Assembly: GCA_020205615.1 (NCBI GenBank)
Contig: CM035170.1
Coordinates: 115,366,213-115,430,212 of the forward strand
Source: Panax quinquefolius
Lineage: Eukaryota; Streptophyta; Magnoliopsida; Apiales; Araliaceae
Direction of reading: 5' to 3'
Length of the DNA stretch: 64,000 nucleotides
Each line of letters starts with the position of its first letter. Position 1 is the first letter of the stretch. Below the pieces are notes generated by a model. The model was not told the DNA's origin. It did not search any database and was given only the letters and a program-made list of their open reading frames with translations. Shown here piece after piece: positions 12,090-24,708 of this stretch. The position numbers and the translations under genes are program-made.

Positions 12090-13560
12090 AAGCTTATCAT
12101 AAACTCTAATGAAGTCTATACTTTATTTGATCTGGGTTCTACCCATTCTTTTATTTCTCCTACTTGCGCTCATCGATTAAATTTGACTCCGGGAGAAATT
12201 AGACTTTGACTTATCTGTGGAAACTCCGTTGGGAGAAACCTTCATTACATCCACTTCGCTTATAAGTCTTATTTGGTTCAAATCGGTACCCTCACATTAC
12301 CTCGTCGATCTTATTTCATTAAAAATACTTGAATTTGACGTGATTCTGTGGATTGATTGGTTAACTACTTATCATGCAAAAATTGATTGTTTTCGTAAGG
12401 TTGTTAGCTTTCATATTCCTAACCAACCTATTATGCGAATTCAAGCGACCAAACCATTAAAATCAATCACGGTCATCTCAAGCCATAAAGCTATTCGTTT
12501 ATTGAAAAAGCGGATGTCAAGCTTTCTTAGCTCATATCACGATTTAAACAAAAATACGCCGATTTTGAACGATATTTCTATTGTTAATAAATTTCCGACG
12601 TATTCCCGAAGAACTTCCCCGCCTACCCCGTGAGCGTGAAATTAAATTTTGTATCGACCTTGAACCCGGTATAAAACCTATTTCCAAAGCCCCATATCGA
12701 ATGGCTCTATTAAACTTCGTGAGTTAAAGACCCAACCGCAGAATTGTTAGACATTGGCTTTATTCGTTCTAGTACTTCTCCTTGGGGTGCTCTCTGCTCT
12801 ATTCGTGAAGAAGAAGAGATGGGAGTATGCGACTTTGTATTGATTATCTGGAGTCAATCATGTCACCATCAAAATAGGTATCCATTGCCACGCGTATTGA
12901 TGACTGTTTGACCAATTTGCAAGGAGCCAAATTCTTTTCAAAGATTGATCTTAGATTCCGGATATCACCAATTGAAGATTAGAACCGTGGACATTCCAAA
13001 GACGGCTTTCGTAACTCCCAGCGGGCATTATGAATTCCTAGTCATGTCCTTTGGATTGACTAATGCTCTTCTTCGCTTTCATGGATATGATGAACCGAGT
13101 ATTCAAGGAATATTTGGATCATTTTGTGGTCGTCTTTATTGATGACATCCTTATTTATTCCAAAAGCCGTGAAGATCATGAAGCACCACTTGAGGTCGAC
13201 ACTCCAAAAGCTTCGTGAATATAAGCTTTATGCCAAGTTGAAGAAATGCGAGTTACGGCAAGAAGTAGCATTCCTTGGGCACGTGGTATCAAGTCATGGA
13301 ATATCCGTTGACCCAAAGAAAGATCAAGCTATTCAAAGTCGAACAACCTAAATCGAAGGATCAAATCACGTAGCTTTCTCGGTTTAGATGGTTATTATCG
13401 GAGATTCGTGGAAGGATTTTCTCGAATTGCTACTCCATCGACTCAAATTGACTCGTAAAGATACAAAGTTCGGTTGGAGCGAAGAATGTGAGAAGAGTTT
13501 TCAAGAACTCAAGAGAGACTTATTTCAAAGACCTGTTCGACAATACCATCCGCCTCGGAG
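12090..13560 (+). pseudogene. E2 pol N-terminal half: protease and reverse transcriptase
   Basis: The protease is at about 12095-12440; its active-site segment reads DLGSTHSFIS, followed by RLNLT. The RT runs from about 12640 (IDLEPG, then APYRMA-like) through fragments YHQLKIRT and MSFGLTNA to the catalytic box FIDD at 13135-13146, then YAKLKKCEL and [14 protein letters not shown] (about 13225-13320). RT copies the element RNA. The RNase H core expected next is missing: the text goes from KRDLFQRPVRQYHPP straight to the linker (TLIDKVK). Several frameshifts, so not functional as read. Confidence 0.8.
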
Positions 13561-13569
13561 TAAACCGAC

Positions 13570-14965
13570 TTTAATCGATAAAGTTAAAGTTCGCTCGAGC
13601 TACGAGACTGGAGTAGACGCTGCGATGAGGAAGAAAGTGCAAGAAGGTCTTTATCTTGGGAAGCAAGAATCGATGAAGAAGGAATACTTGAGTCAACTCT
13701 GAGACTTTGTGTTCCTAACGACCACGATTTAAAGTATAATATCATGATGGAGGCGCACAACACACCATTTGCAATCCATCTCAGGAGTACCAAAATGTAT
13801 CATGATATTCGCTATACATTTTGGTGGAGCAATACGAAGAGAGAGATTGCGTTGTTTATCTCAAGGTGTCTAACTTGTCAACGAGTTAAAAGCGAGCATC
13901 AAGTACCAAAAGGTCCATCGCAACCACTTGAAATTCCGTAATGGAAGTGGGAGCACATTACCATGGATTTCGTTCTAAGGTCTTCCTAAGGTTTCTCAAG
14001 CGCATAGATGCGATTTGGGTCATTGTTGATAGATTGACCAAGTCCGCTCATTTCTTACCGATATCTGAAACTTATACACTTGAACGTCTTGCTCGTATGT
14101 ACATAAACGAGATTGTAAGACTGTATGGTATCTTAGATTATCTATAGTTTCCGATCGAGACCCAAGATTCACTTCACAATTTTGGGTTAGTTTGCAAAAA
14201 AGCTATGGGCACAGACTTACGATTTAGCTTCGGCATATCATCCTCGATTTGGACGGAGACGATGGAGAGGGACTATTCAAACTCTTGAAGATCTATTAAG
14301 ACTCTGTCCTTGATTTCAAGGAAGTTGGGACAAGTTCTTACCATTGGTGGAGTTTTCCTACAACAACAGCTTATCAAACAAGTATTGGCATGGCTCCATT
14401 CGGCGCCAGTATGGAAGAAAGTGTCGTTTCTCCAAAGATATCTTTGGGATGAGGTGGGTGAAGCAACGTTGTTGGGACCGGAGTTGGTACGTATGACTAC
14501 GGAAAAGATTCAAACGATCCGACAACGTATAAAAACCTCACAAAATCGACAAAAGAGTTATGCTGATCTTCATCGAAAGGACGTGGAATTCGATATAGGA
14601 GATCATGTGTTGTTAAAAGTTGCTCCATGGAAGGGAGTTACAAGATTTGGAAAGAGAGGAAAACTCAATCCTCGATTCATCGGTCCATTTTTAATCCTCG
14701 ATCGAGTAGGAACTGTGGCCTATAGAGTTGCCACATTATTGAGTTAGAACCGGACGAAATAGCGGAAGATTTGACGTATGAAGAGGTTCCTGTTCAAATC
14801 TTGGATAAGAAGGAACATATTTTACGCTCCAAGGTTATACCTCAAGTCAAAGTTTTGTGGAGGAACCACGATGTTGAGGAAATGACTTGGGAGTTAGAAT
14901 CAAATGAAATCAAGGTATCCTTACCTCTTCTTGACATACCGTGCATCGTACCACTAATTTTCGTA
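13570..14965 (+). pseudogene. E2 integrase with chromodomain-like tail
   Basis: The HHCC zinc-binding domain is at 13744-13941 (H of EAHNTPF; CLTCQRVKSEH). The DDE-type core begins with [17 protein letters not shown] at about 14010-14060, with a second block around 14150-14300. The C-terminal domain (TEKIQTIRQRIKTSQNRQKSYAD, GDHVLLKVAPWKG, GKLNPRFIGPF) is at 14490-14700. A deletion removes the usual SMSRVHNVFHVS block. The tail EEVPVQILDKKEHILRSKV and VLWRNHDVEEMTWELES is at 14771-14920. Integrase joins element DNA to the host genome. Broken into at least four frames. Confidence 0.8.
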
Positions 14966-15724
14966 TGAAAATTTCATAAGAAGGGAGGTTGTAAGACCCC
15001 AACTTTTATAAATAAAGATGAATTTTCTATAAATATTATTTTTGAATATTATGGAATAAATTTGATATAATGTTATAGTTGTGGGTAATATTTATAAATT
15101 TTGCAAAAGTAAGCAAGTTGTTATAAAATATTCGTTTGGTGGGGAATATTCTTTTGTCGGGGAATATTCTTACAACTACTCAATCATTGGTGGACCCCAT
15201 TAATCGGAAGTATTGTCGTAGTTAGAAAACGACAAAATTATCTTTCTATAAAAATAACGGCAGAGGTGTTACCGTTAAAAGCTGTTGAACTACCCTTAGA
15301 GTAAAAGTACAAAGAATACGCCGTAGTTGTATAGTAGAAGACACGATATTGATTATTGATGCTTACGTGAGAAGTCACTCAATTATGCTTTCAATTATTG
15401 CTACAAATAATTCTTTGCATCATATCTCTTATATTATTGATTCAATTATTGTCACACAAGATCATCTGTATAATATGTTATAGTATTAAATCAATAATTG
15501 AGACAACAAGTTATAAATGATTAATAATTGTTGAAAGATTAAATATGTGTTGATTAAAAATAAAATGATTTGTGGTAATATTTATTCAATCCTTGATGTA
15601 TATAAAGAGTCTGTTATGAGACGTTTGCGGTAAGTTTGATTATTTTATGGGGGGCCCATATGTCATCATCTAAGAGTCTCTTCGTCAATAGTAATTACCT
15701 TCGCCAATATTAATTACCTTTACC

Positions 15725-15845
15725 AGACGTCGAACCACTTGTTGTTTCACATTACAGGCATCGAACCACTTGTCGTTTCACATTACAGGCGTCGAACCAC
15801 TTGTCGTTTCACATTACAAAGTCAAACCTCTTTTCTTTTCACATC
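15725..15845 (+). repeat. Tandem repeat in type-B U3 (about 36 bp, 3-4 copies)
   Basis: Units read gtcgaaccacttgtcgtttcacattacag with small changes, at about 15727, 15764, 15800 and a weaker fourth copy. They lie 50-170 bases upstream of the TATA box, the position of LTR enhancers. The related LTR at 46578-49212 has only one or two copies (around 48280-48345). Confidence 0.65.
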
Positions 15846-16085
15846 ACCAATCGCTGCCACTTGCCTTTTCACACATGACAAAAGTCTTTAGAAATCTTCT
15901 ATAAATAGAGGCCTAGTGCTTCATTATTTTTCACGAATTCATTATAGAGAGAGAAGTATAGAGAATAAGAGAGAAAGAAGAAGAGTATTTTGTTACTACA
16001 CTACTGCAGTATTCAATCTCCTACCAAAAGTAAGGGGTGTTATTCTTTCTTATTCATGAAGAGAACTGTTGTTATTCCATTGCTT

Positions 16086-16470
16086 ATTATTCTGTTGGAA
16101 TAACCTGTATACGTGGTTTACCCTATACTTGGTGACATTCTTCTATTATTCTGTTGGAACATCCTGTCTGTGTGTTTTACACCGAACCTGGTTCCGTCTT
16201 TATTATTATTCTATTGGAACATCCTGTCTGTGTGTTTTACACCGGACCTGGTTCCGTCTTTATTATTATTCTGTTGGAACATCCTGTCTGTGTGTTTTAC
16301 AATCGAACTCGGTTCCGCTCTTTATTATTATTCATTGGAACATCCTGTCTGCATGCGTTTTACGCCGACACTGGTTCCATTCTTTATTATTCTCGCTTGG
16401 AATATCCTCGTCATACATGCGTTTTACGCTGACCGGACTGAATCCGTTATTTATTATTCATTGGAATAAC
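16086..16470 (+). repeat. Tandem repeat downstream of LTR TATA (about 62 bp, six copies)
   Basis: Each unit reads ttattattctgttggaacatcc, tgtctgtgtgttttacacc, ggacctggttcc. The units lie 190-570 bases after the TATA box, so they would be in the transcribed R/U5 part. Homologous arrays lie at 42840-43330 and, reversed, at 9880-10320 and 47640-48060. They create long overlapping open frames in all three plus frames, which are by-products of the repeat. Confidence 0.75.
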
Positions 16471-17562
16471 TTTTGTCTGTGATACATAGCATGCATGGTG
16501 ATTTCTTTTGTTATTCCATTCTTTATTATACCCGGTTGGTTAAAACTTTGACTTATATACTCCATGAAATTAGTGGAATATCCTTGATATTTCAAGCTTC
16601 ATCCAAAGATCCTTTCATGAAAATATTCTTCTCAAGATTCTTGAATTTTACTCTAAAGCGAAGATCATGTTGATAGTTTGGATGTTATTGGTTCCTAGAT
16701 AAATTAATTCTTGAACTTGTTTTATTGAATTCTTATATCATTGTCATCATCCTCATGTTTATATTATGTTGAAAGTCATCTGTGGCCTGTAGTGCATAGA
16801 TGGATTTGGTATGATTATGACCGTAGACTATTCGATGTAATCATGACCGTAATGTTACAAATGATGTGGTAAAATTTCAAAGGTGTCTGTAGTGCATTGA
16901 TAGACAGTTGTTGGCATGATCATGATCATTAATGAATACTCAAATATTCTTGGCCCGTAATGCATGAATAATTGTGGTTGTGATACTAAAGAATATCCTT
17001 GGCCCGTAGTGCATGGGTGATTCGATGATGTGGAATATTTATTAAAGTCGAGTCTCAAATTTATAACAATGATGAAAAACCTTTAAATCATAAAAGATAG
17101 TAGATTTTATTTTCTACTGACTTTTTAATGGATTCATTGGTTCCACCGTAGTTAAACTTGATGTTCATTATATTTTATCGGTTTAACATCATTTGTAGGT
17201 TAATGATAATTTATTCTGCATTATCTTAGTCATAATATTTCTTCTTGAGCTAGTTGAGCTCACCCTTTCTTTCACTTTTTCTCTTCGTGAAATGAGAATA
17301 TAGTGGGATGAAATGAGGAACTGAGTAATGGTCCGGAGGATAGCATTAGTAGTCCTCACTATTCGTGAAATAGTGTGATAATAATTGTAATGAGGACTCC
17401 TTTTGAGTTTGTATGATCTCTAGTAGACAATATTTGTATTCAAATACACAATTTATGTCGTATTGTACACGACAGTTATATTAATAAGTTGTATTTAAAT
17501 TCTGTACCATGTATCTGACTACCCAAGATGGGTGATGTATACCTAATTTTGGGGGCGTCACA

Positions 17563-20147
17563 GATTGTTTTCGTAAGGTTGTTAGTTTTTATATTCCTAA
17601 CCAACCTATTGTACTAATTCAAGCAACTAAACCATTAAAATCAATCACTGTCATATCTAATCATAAAGCTATTCGTTTATTGAAAAACGGATGCCAAGCT
17701 TTCTTAGCCCATGTTATGGATTTGAATAAAGACACGCCAAATTTGAATAATATTCCCGTTGTTATTGACTTTCCGGCGATTTCTTCAAGAACTTCCTTCT
17801 ACCCCGAACGTGAAGTTGAATTCTTTATTAATCTTGAACCTGCATAAAGCCCATTTCTAAAACCCCATATCGAATGGCTCTATTGAACTTGAGGAGTTAA
17901 AGTCCAACTACGGGGAGTTGTTGGACATCGGTTTCATCTGGCCCTAAGTACATCTCCTTGGGGTGCTCCTGCTTTTATTCAGTAAAGAAAAAAGACGGTA
18001 GTATGCGACTTTGTATTGACTATCTGAATTGAACCATGTCACCATCAAGAATAGGTATCCTCTACCTCGTATTGATGACTTGTTTGATCGATTCTGAGGG
18101 CACAATTTTTTCAAAGATCGATCTTCGCTCGAAATCATCACCAAGATTAGAACTGAGGATATTCCAAAGATTGCCTTTAGAACTCAGTACGGGCATTATG
18201 AATTCTTAGTCATGTCTTTCGGATTGACTAATGCTCCTACGGCTTTCATGGATATGATGAATTGAGTATTCAAGGAATATTTGGATCAATTCGTTGTTGT
18301 CTTTATTGACGACATCCTCATATATTCCAAAAGCCGTGAAGATCATGAGCACCATTTGAAGCTGGTACTCCAAAGGCTTAGTGAAAACAAGCTTTATGCC
18401 AAGTTGAAGAAATGCGAGTTTTGGCTTGAGGAAGTAGCATTCCTTGGGCACGTGGTGTCGAAACATGGAGTATCTGTTGATCCGCCAAGATTGAAGCAAT
18501 ACAAAGTTAGAAGCAACCGAAGTCGGTGGATCAAGTACGTAGTTTTTTGGCTTAGTTGGTTATTATTATCGAGATTCGTGGAAGGGTTTTCTCGAATCAC
18601 TACTCCATTAAACCAAATTTAACTTCTAAGGATACAAAATTCGCTTGGAGCCGAAGAATACGAGAAGAGTTTCCAAGAGCTTAAGAGGAGACTTATTTCT
18701 AAGACTGTTCTAACAATACCATCTAGTTTGGATGGATTTGTTATCTCTGATGATGCTTCGAGCAAAGGGTTAGGATGTGTTCTCATGCAACGTGGGAAAG
18801 TCATAGCCTATGCCTCGCGACAACTTAAAGAGTATGAGAGGAATTATCCTACTCACGATCTAGAGTTAGCGGCAGCTTGTTTTTTTTGCGCTTAAAGATC
18901 CGGAGGCACTATCTATATGGGGAGAAAGTGGAGATATATTCGCACCATAAAAGCCTCAAATATTTCTTCACGCAAAAGGAACTCAACATGCAGAACGACG
19001 CTTGGCTTGAGTTGTTGAAAGATTACGACCACACTATTCAATACCATCCTCGAAAAGCGAACGTGGTAGGCGGCGTTGAGTAGAAGATCATATGCAGGAA
19101 TGAGTGCGATGATGTCAAGTATACGACAGAGCCAACTTTAATAGAAAAAGTTAAGGTTCTTCAAGCCACCGAATCTTGAGGGCGATGCGTATGAAGAAGA
19201 AAGTACTAGAAGGTGTTATTTCTAAGCGAGAATTGATGAAGAAGGAATACTTTGAGTCCACTCTGCACTTTCAGTGTTCTTAACAACTCGATTTGAAGTA
19301 CAAGATTATGATGGAGGCACACAATACACCATTTGCAATCCATCCTGGAAGTACTAAAATGTATCGTGATCTTCGACATACATTTTGGTGGAACAATATG
19401 AAGAGAGAGATTGCAAAGTTTATCTCAATGTGTTTAACTTGTCAACGTGTAAAGGCGGAACATCTAGTACCTAAGGGTCCGTTGCAACCACTTGAGATTC
19501 CGAAATAGAAGTGGGAACACATTACCATGGATTTTGTTACGGGTCTTCCTACGGTTTCTCAAGGCATCAATGCCATTTGGGTTATTGTTGATAGATTAAC
19601 CAAGTTTGCTCATTTCTTGCCGACACGGAGACTTATTCCTTGAACGCCTTGCTAGTATATATATGTAAATGAGATTGTGAGGTTGCATGGCGTGCAAAGA
19701 TCCATAGTTTCTGGATCGTGACCCAAGATTCACTTCAAGATTTTGGGTTAGCTTGCAAAAATCTATGGGCACGGATTTCTTTATTCGGCTTCGGCATACC
19801 ATCCTCAAACCAGACGGACAATCGTAGAGACTATTCAAACTCTTGAAGATCTATTAAGACTCTGTGTCCTGGACTTCAAGGGCGCTTGGGATAAGTATTT
19901 ACCATTGGTGGTATTCTCCTACAACAACAGCTTATCGCAAGTATAGGTGTGGCTCCATTTGAAGCATTATATGGACGAAAGTGTCGCTCTCAATATGTTG
20001 ATAAGGTGGGTGAAGCAACATTGTTGGGACCCGAAAGTTAAATACGTATGACTCACCGAAAAGATCCAAATGATTCGACAACGTATACAAATGGCACAAG
20101 ATCGACAAAAGAGTTATGCGGATCTTCATCGAAAGGACGTGGAATTT
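17563..20147 (+). pseudogene. E3 pol remnant: protease end, RT, RNase H, integrase
   Basis: This is the most complete plus-strand pol in the window, entered in mid-protease because E2 lies upstream of it. [20 protein letters not shown], catalytic box at 18302-18313, then [20 protein letters not shown]. RNase [19 protein letters not shown] and [20 protein letters not shown] at about 18730-18870, ending [11 protein letters not shown] at about 19045. Integrase HHCC: EAHNTPFAIHPGSTKMY and CLTCQRVKAEH (19310-19470). Core: [20 protein letters not shown] (about 19520-19580). It is truncated in the integrase C-terminal domain (ggacgtggaattt), where an LTR fragment begins. No E3 LTR can be assigned. 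Confidence 0.8.
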
Positions 20148-21268
20148 AGTACTGTAAGTACTTGATCTTTCGAGGTAAGGGATATTATTTTTTTAATGAT
20201 ATTATTTATTCTACTATCATTATGCCAAGTATTGATCTCTGAACTTTTAATCAAATTTGGAACTTTTAGTGTAATGGGGTTACTATTCACGATACTACAC
20301 TATTCACGATACTGCAGATTATTCACGAATCACGCAAGACTATTCATCGAAAAATAAAATTTTCCTTTTCGTCCAAAATATCTATTCGGATACTAGCTTT
20401 GATTGTATCCATGTTTTGATCATTCTTGAATTTTACACCACTATAATTATTTTTGAGGTATTTTTGGACATGGATAAAACAAAGTACGAATCCTCGAATC
20501 CTTAATCCTCATCATTTTGTTTCACTAGATTCGCTTTTTTAAAAATATTTTTCATCATCCTCGGTCTTAAAATGATGATATTATTGAATATCTTTGGCAC
20601 CAGAGGCAAAAAGATGAATGATTTCGATGAATATCTTTGGCCGTAGTGCAAAGATGAACAGTGTTTAGATGAACATGACTAATCGATGAATATCTTTGGC
20701 ACCAGAGTAGTGCAAAGATGAATATTTGATTTCGTATATATATTGATTGATGTTACAGGGATAAAAGATAGACGATGAACTTTTAAATTCATATATAGAA
20801 GATAATAGTTTGCATTCTCTACTTAACTCTTCTAATGAATTATTATTTCACGCGAATATTGATTTTTAAAACTTGTTGTCTATTGTATTCTATTAGATTT
20901 TCCCTGTTGAAGACTAATGATAATTTGTTGTATATTATCTTAGTCATAATATTCTTTACCGGGCTAGTTGAGCTCACCCTTTTCCTTTTTGTTCCATTTT
21001 TCTTCTCGTGGAGGCGAGAATATAATGAAAATGCGAATCGGGTATGAAATGAAGGTTCTAGAGATAGTTGTTTAGTAGTCCTCACCATTTTGTAAAATAA
21101 TGTATCAATAAATGTGATGAGGATTTATTTGAGTATAGATATTGTCTGAAGATAATATTTGTATTCAAACTCACGCTTTCTCATTGTAATAATAAAGTTG
21201 TAGTTATTTCTGTACCATGTATTGACAACTCAGAATGGGTGATGTATACCTATTTTGGGGGCGTCACA
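20148..21268 (+). repeat. Truncated type-A LTR (R/U5 half only)
   Basis: From about 20160 (gatctttcgaggtaaggg) to the proper end gggggcgtcaca it matches the last 1.1 kb of type-A LTRs, with hairpin units at 20585-20720. The upstream 1.5 kb with the TATA box is absent. Six bases TGTAAG at 20153 could be an LTR start next to an internal deletion, but this is weak. The flanks are parts of two different pol sequences, so the fragment marks a rearrangement. Confidence 0.75.
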
Positions 21269-21764
21269 CATTTTGTATGACTTGCAAAGGATGGAGATAG
21301 GGATAAAGACACCAGGGACCCACGTGATGATGGCAAATATACGAGTAGAACCAGACTTTAATTGATAAAATTAAAGTTACTCAAATTACGATCCGAAATG
21401 ATGCGTATGAGGAAGAAAGTGCAAGAAGGTGCGATCGTCGTAGCAAAAAAATCGATGAAGAAAGAATACTTGAGTCAACTCCGGACTTTGTGTTCCTAAC
21501 GAATTTCGATTTAAAGTATAAAATCATGATGGAGGCGCACAACACACCGCTTGCAATCCATTCGGGAGTACCAAATGTATCATGATCTTCTACATACATT
21601 TTGGTGGGGCAATATGAAGAGAGAGATAGCGTTGTTTATCTCAAGGTGTCTAACGTGTCAACGAAGTCAAGGCAGAGCATCAAGTACCAAAAGGTCCATC
21701 AGAACCACTTGAAATTTCGTGAATGGAAGTGGGAGTACATTACCACGGATTTCAAGCATCGGTC
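21269..21764 (+). pseudogene. E4 pol fragment: linker and integrase N-terminus
   Basis: The fragment reads from the RNase H/integrase linker into the HHCC domain (MMEAHNTPLAIHSG at about 21525, then degenerate CQ...KAEHQVP at about 21655-21690). It stops at WEYITTDF, the beginning of the integrase core, where the 5' LTR of E5 starts. The likely continuation is at 40944, about 230 bases further along the integrase. Confidence 0.65.
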
Positions 21765-24538
21765 TCAGAAGACCCCAAATTATTAATAAATGAAATTTAT
21801 TTTCCTCTATTTATTATTTTGAAATAGTAAGGGTTGATTTGATTAATGTGGATAGTTATGGGTAAAATACGTAAATATTTTGAATAAGTAAGTGGTTATA
21901 AAATATTCATTATTGTTGGGGAATATTCGTTTGGTCGTGGAATATTCAGATTGGTTTGGGAATATTCGCATAACCGCAAGCAACCATGTGTGGGCCCCCA
22001 TAACTGAAAGCGATTGGATGAAGAAAACGACAAATATAAGTTGTTTATAAATAACTGCGTGGTTATTACCAAGTAATACTATTGAATACTCTAAATTGGT
22101 TAAAACACAAGAAGACATACTCAGATTGCACCAATTATTGATTCTTACGTAAAAAGGCACTACTCAATAATTGTTACAAAGAATTACTATCCAAAGATTT
22201 TATTTTATTGATTCAATAATTGTTTGCGTTGATATTTTATATTACCGTTGTTTCAATAAATTATCATTACACAAGATTTTCCATTATCGGCTAATAATTC
22301 ATATTATCTCGAATAATATTATTGGATAACATTATTGGCAATGTCTAGAAAGTTCATCTAAGGAGAGGTTTGGTCACCTAATCATAAGGCCAAGAAGGAG
22401 AAATTCTTATTAAAAAGCCCCTCTTTCCTGGTGAACTACCGGCACAAAAGATCTTGTGATTCAGTAATACTATTTGTGAATAATTAATTATTGATTTATA
22501 TGATGAGGAAAATATTGATTTTATGTGGATATAGATGGAGAAAAATTTTAATGTGACAATTGTTGAAAATTAATATTTTATCTTTTTCCGATAAAATAAT
22601 TCATTTAAATATATTAATTTAATAATATATTAACAAAGATATTTTTATAATGAATGTGGGATATATGAGTATATGAGGAGGAAGAGTATTTTGTGGCATT
22701 AAATGTTTAACACATATTTTGTGTGTTGGTGGACACAATTATCGAATCAAATTTGATTATAAATTGTAAAATCGTCTGCTTATGGATTTCTACCAATTTC
22801 GCTTTGGAATTTGGAAAACTTTCTTCAGAAATTTGTAGAGAATTGAATTTCATATAAAAATTCATGAGTTTCAATTTTCCTCGATAAAAGGGCTATTTAT
22901 TGTGAATTATCAAGTTCAAGTTCAAATAATTGATTTTTGGAAGTTTAAAATAATTTAAATAAGAAAATGTTTTTTAAATGTTTGTAGGCATCTTTAACAT
23001 GTGTTGATGGTGAGATCAGATTGTCTAGATGGGCGAGAGAATTTATTAAATATATATTATTATTATATTAAATTTTCTACTTTGTGTTCTAAAGATTTTC
23101 CTATAAATAGGGTGCTTAGGTTAGAATTGAAAATCACATCGAAATCAAGTTTTCTCTCTATATTATCGAGTTTATTTTTGTGAGTATTTTGAGTATATTT
23201 TGAGTATTGCTATACTGATTGCAAGTTCAAGTCATAGCCTATATCCTGTTTTCAACTAAGTCTTATCTTTCAAGTAGTGGGTGTTATTTTCTTCAAAATG
23301 ATATTATTTCTTCAATATCATTATGCCGTCAAATATTGGTTGAAATCTTTATCAAATTTGAAACTTTTCATGTTGGGGTTACTATTCATGAGTTACTATT
23401 CACGAGTTACTATTCATGAGTTACTATTCACGAGTTACTATTCACGAGTACTATTCACGAAGCATTTACGATATTTTTTGTGAAATTTCTATCTTTTGGT
23501 GTCTCTGAGTTACTATTCACGATATCGATAATTATTCACGAATCGACACTACATTAATGTAAAAATTAAATTTTCATTTTTCGTCTAAAATATCTATTAT
23601 GGATACTAGCTTTGATTGTATCCATGTTTTGATCATTCTTGAATTTTACCTCACTCGTTATTTATGAAGTATTTTGAATGGGAATTTTTTAAAGTACGAA
23701 TCCTTAATATTTGTTATTTTGTTTCACTTTGGATTCGCTTTCTTTAAAATATTTTCATCATCCTCACCCTAAATGATGATATTATCAATATCTTCGGCCC
23801 GTAGTGTAAAAGATGAATGATTTCTTGATGAATATCTTTGGCCCATAAGTGCAGAGATGAAACAGTGTTGAGATGAACATGACTTAATCGATTAATATCT
23901 TTGGCCCGTAGTGCAAAGATGAATGTGTGTTTAGATGAAACACGACTAATCGGTGAATATCTTTGCCTGTAGTGCAAAGATGAATATTCGATTCCGTATA
24001 TATATTGATTGATGTTACAAGGATAAAATATTGACGATGAACTTTTAAATTCATATATAGAAGATAGTAGTTTGCATTCTCTACTTAACTCTTCTAATGA
24101 ATTGTTGTTTCACCGCAGCTTGTTGATTTAAAACTGTTTATTTATTATATTCTATTAGATTTTTCCCATTGAAGACTAACGATAATTTGTTGTATATTAT
24201 CTTAGTCATAATATTCTTTACCGGGGCTAGTTGATCTCACCCTTTTTCTTTTTGTTCCATTTTTCTTCTCGTGAGGCGAGAATGTAAATGTAGTACTAGT
24301 TCTGGGTATGGAATGAAGGTTCTAGAGAGAGTTGTTTAGTAGTCCTCACCATTTTGTAAAATAATGTATCAATAATTATGATGGGGATTTATTTCATGCA
24401 GGATATTGTCTAGATGGCAATATCCGTATTTAAACTCACAGCTTATATGTTGTAATAATAAAGTTGTAGTTATTTCGCATCATGTATTTTGCGACTCGTA
24501 ATGGGTTGGATGGAATGGACCTATTTTGGGGCGCCACA
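21765..24538 (+). repeat. 5' LTR of E5 (type A, 2774 bp)
   Basis: It starts tcagaagaccccaaa and ends ggggcgccaca, followed by the PBS. TATA box tataaata is at 23102-23109. A clean short tandem array of gagttactattcac/t lies at 23375-23460, and four hairpin units at 23785-23980. Confidence 0.85.
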
Positions 24539-24540
24539 AT

Positions 24541-24552
24541 TGGTATCGTAGC
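24541..24552 (+). other. Primer-binding site of E5
   Basis: TGGTATCGTAGC lies two bases after the LTR end and resembles the initiator tRNA-Met PBS TGGTATCAGAGC. It is followed by the leader ttagggatatgatc, shared with E1 and E6. Confidence 0.7.
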
Positions 24553-24708
24553 TTAGGGATATGATCTTTGGCGGAGATCGGGAATAGAACTAGAGGGAGA
24601 GACGAGTAAATCCTTCGCTAGTGTGTCCTACCTAAGCTTATTTGTTAGTTGGTTAAGATATAGGATATTATGTGATATATCGATTTCCTTAATTAACCCT
24701 TGTTTTAT

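Larger units (their letters stand above)
8521..17562 (+). mobile_element. E2: Ty3/gypsy (Tekay-type) element with type-B LTR, interrupted
   Basis: This is the internal region from the gag leader to the chromodomain, then PPT and a complete type-B 3' LTR. The 5' LTR and PBS are not in the window, because E1 inserted after about 230 bases of leader. A solo LTR (8871-11278) splits gag. E2 keeps the RT catalytic box and integrase domains but has lost the RNase H core. Its 3' LTR is followed by pol of E3, so E2 sits inside E3; the expected duplication partner is GATTG (17563-17567). Confidence 0.8.
14990..17562 (+). repeat. 3' LTR of E2 (type B, 2573 bp)
   Basis: It starts TGTAAGACCCCAAC after the PPT aagaagggagg and ends gggggcgtcaca. 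TATA box ctataaatagagg is at 15899-15910, with a CT/GA-rich start region (agagagagaagtat) after it. It carries two tandem arrays, annotated separately, and diverged hairpin-type units (ggcccgtagtgcat) at about 16780-17020. Confidence 0.85.

Noticed and set aside
16069..16482. Open frames of 92-137 codons with repeated motifs in overlapping frames, like a repeat protein
   Set aside because: They come from the 62-bp LTR tandem array. All three frames stay open because the unit lacks stops, and the same happens in the other type-B LTRs.
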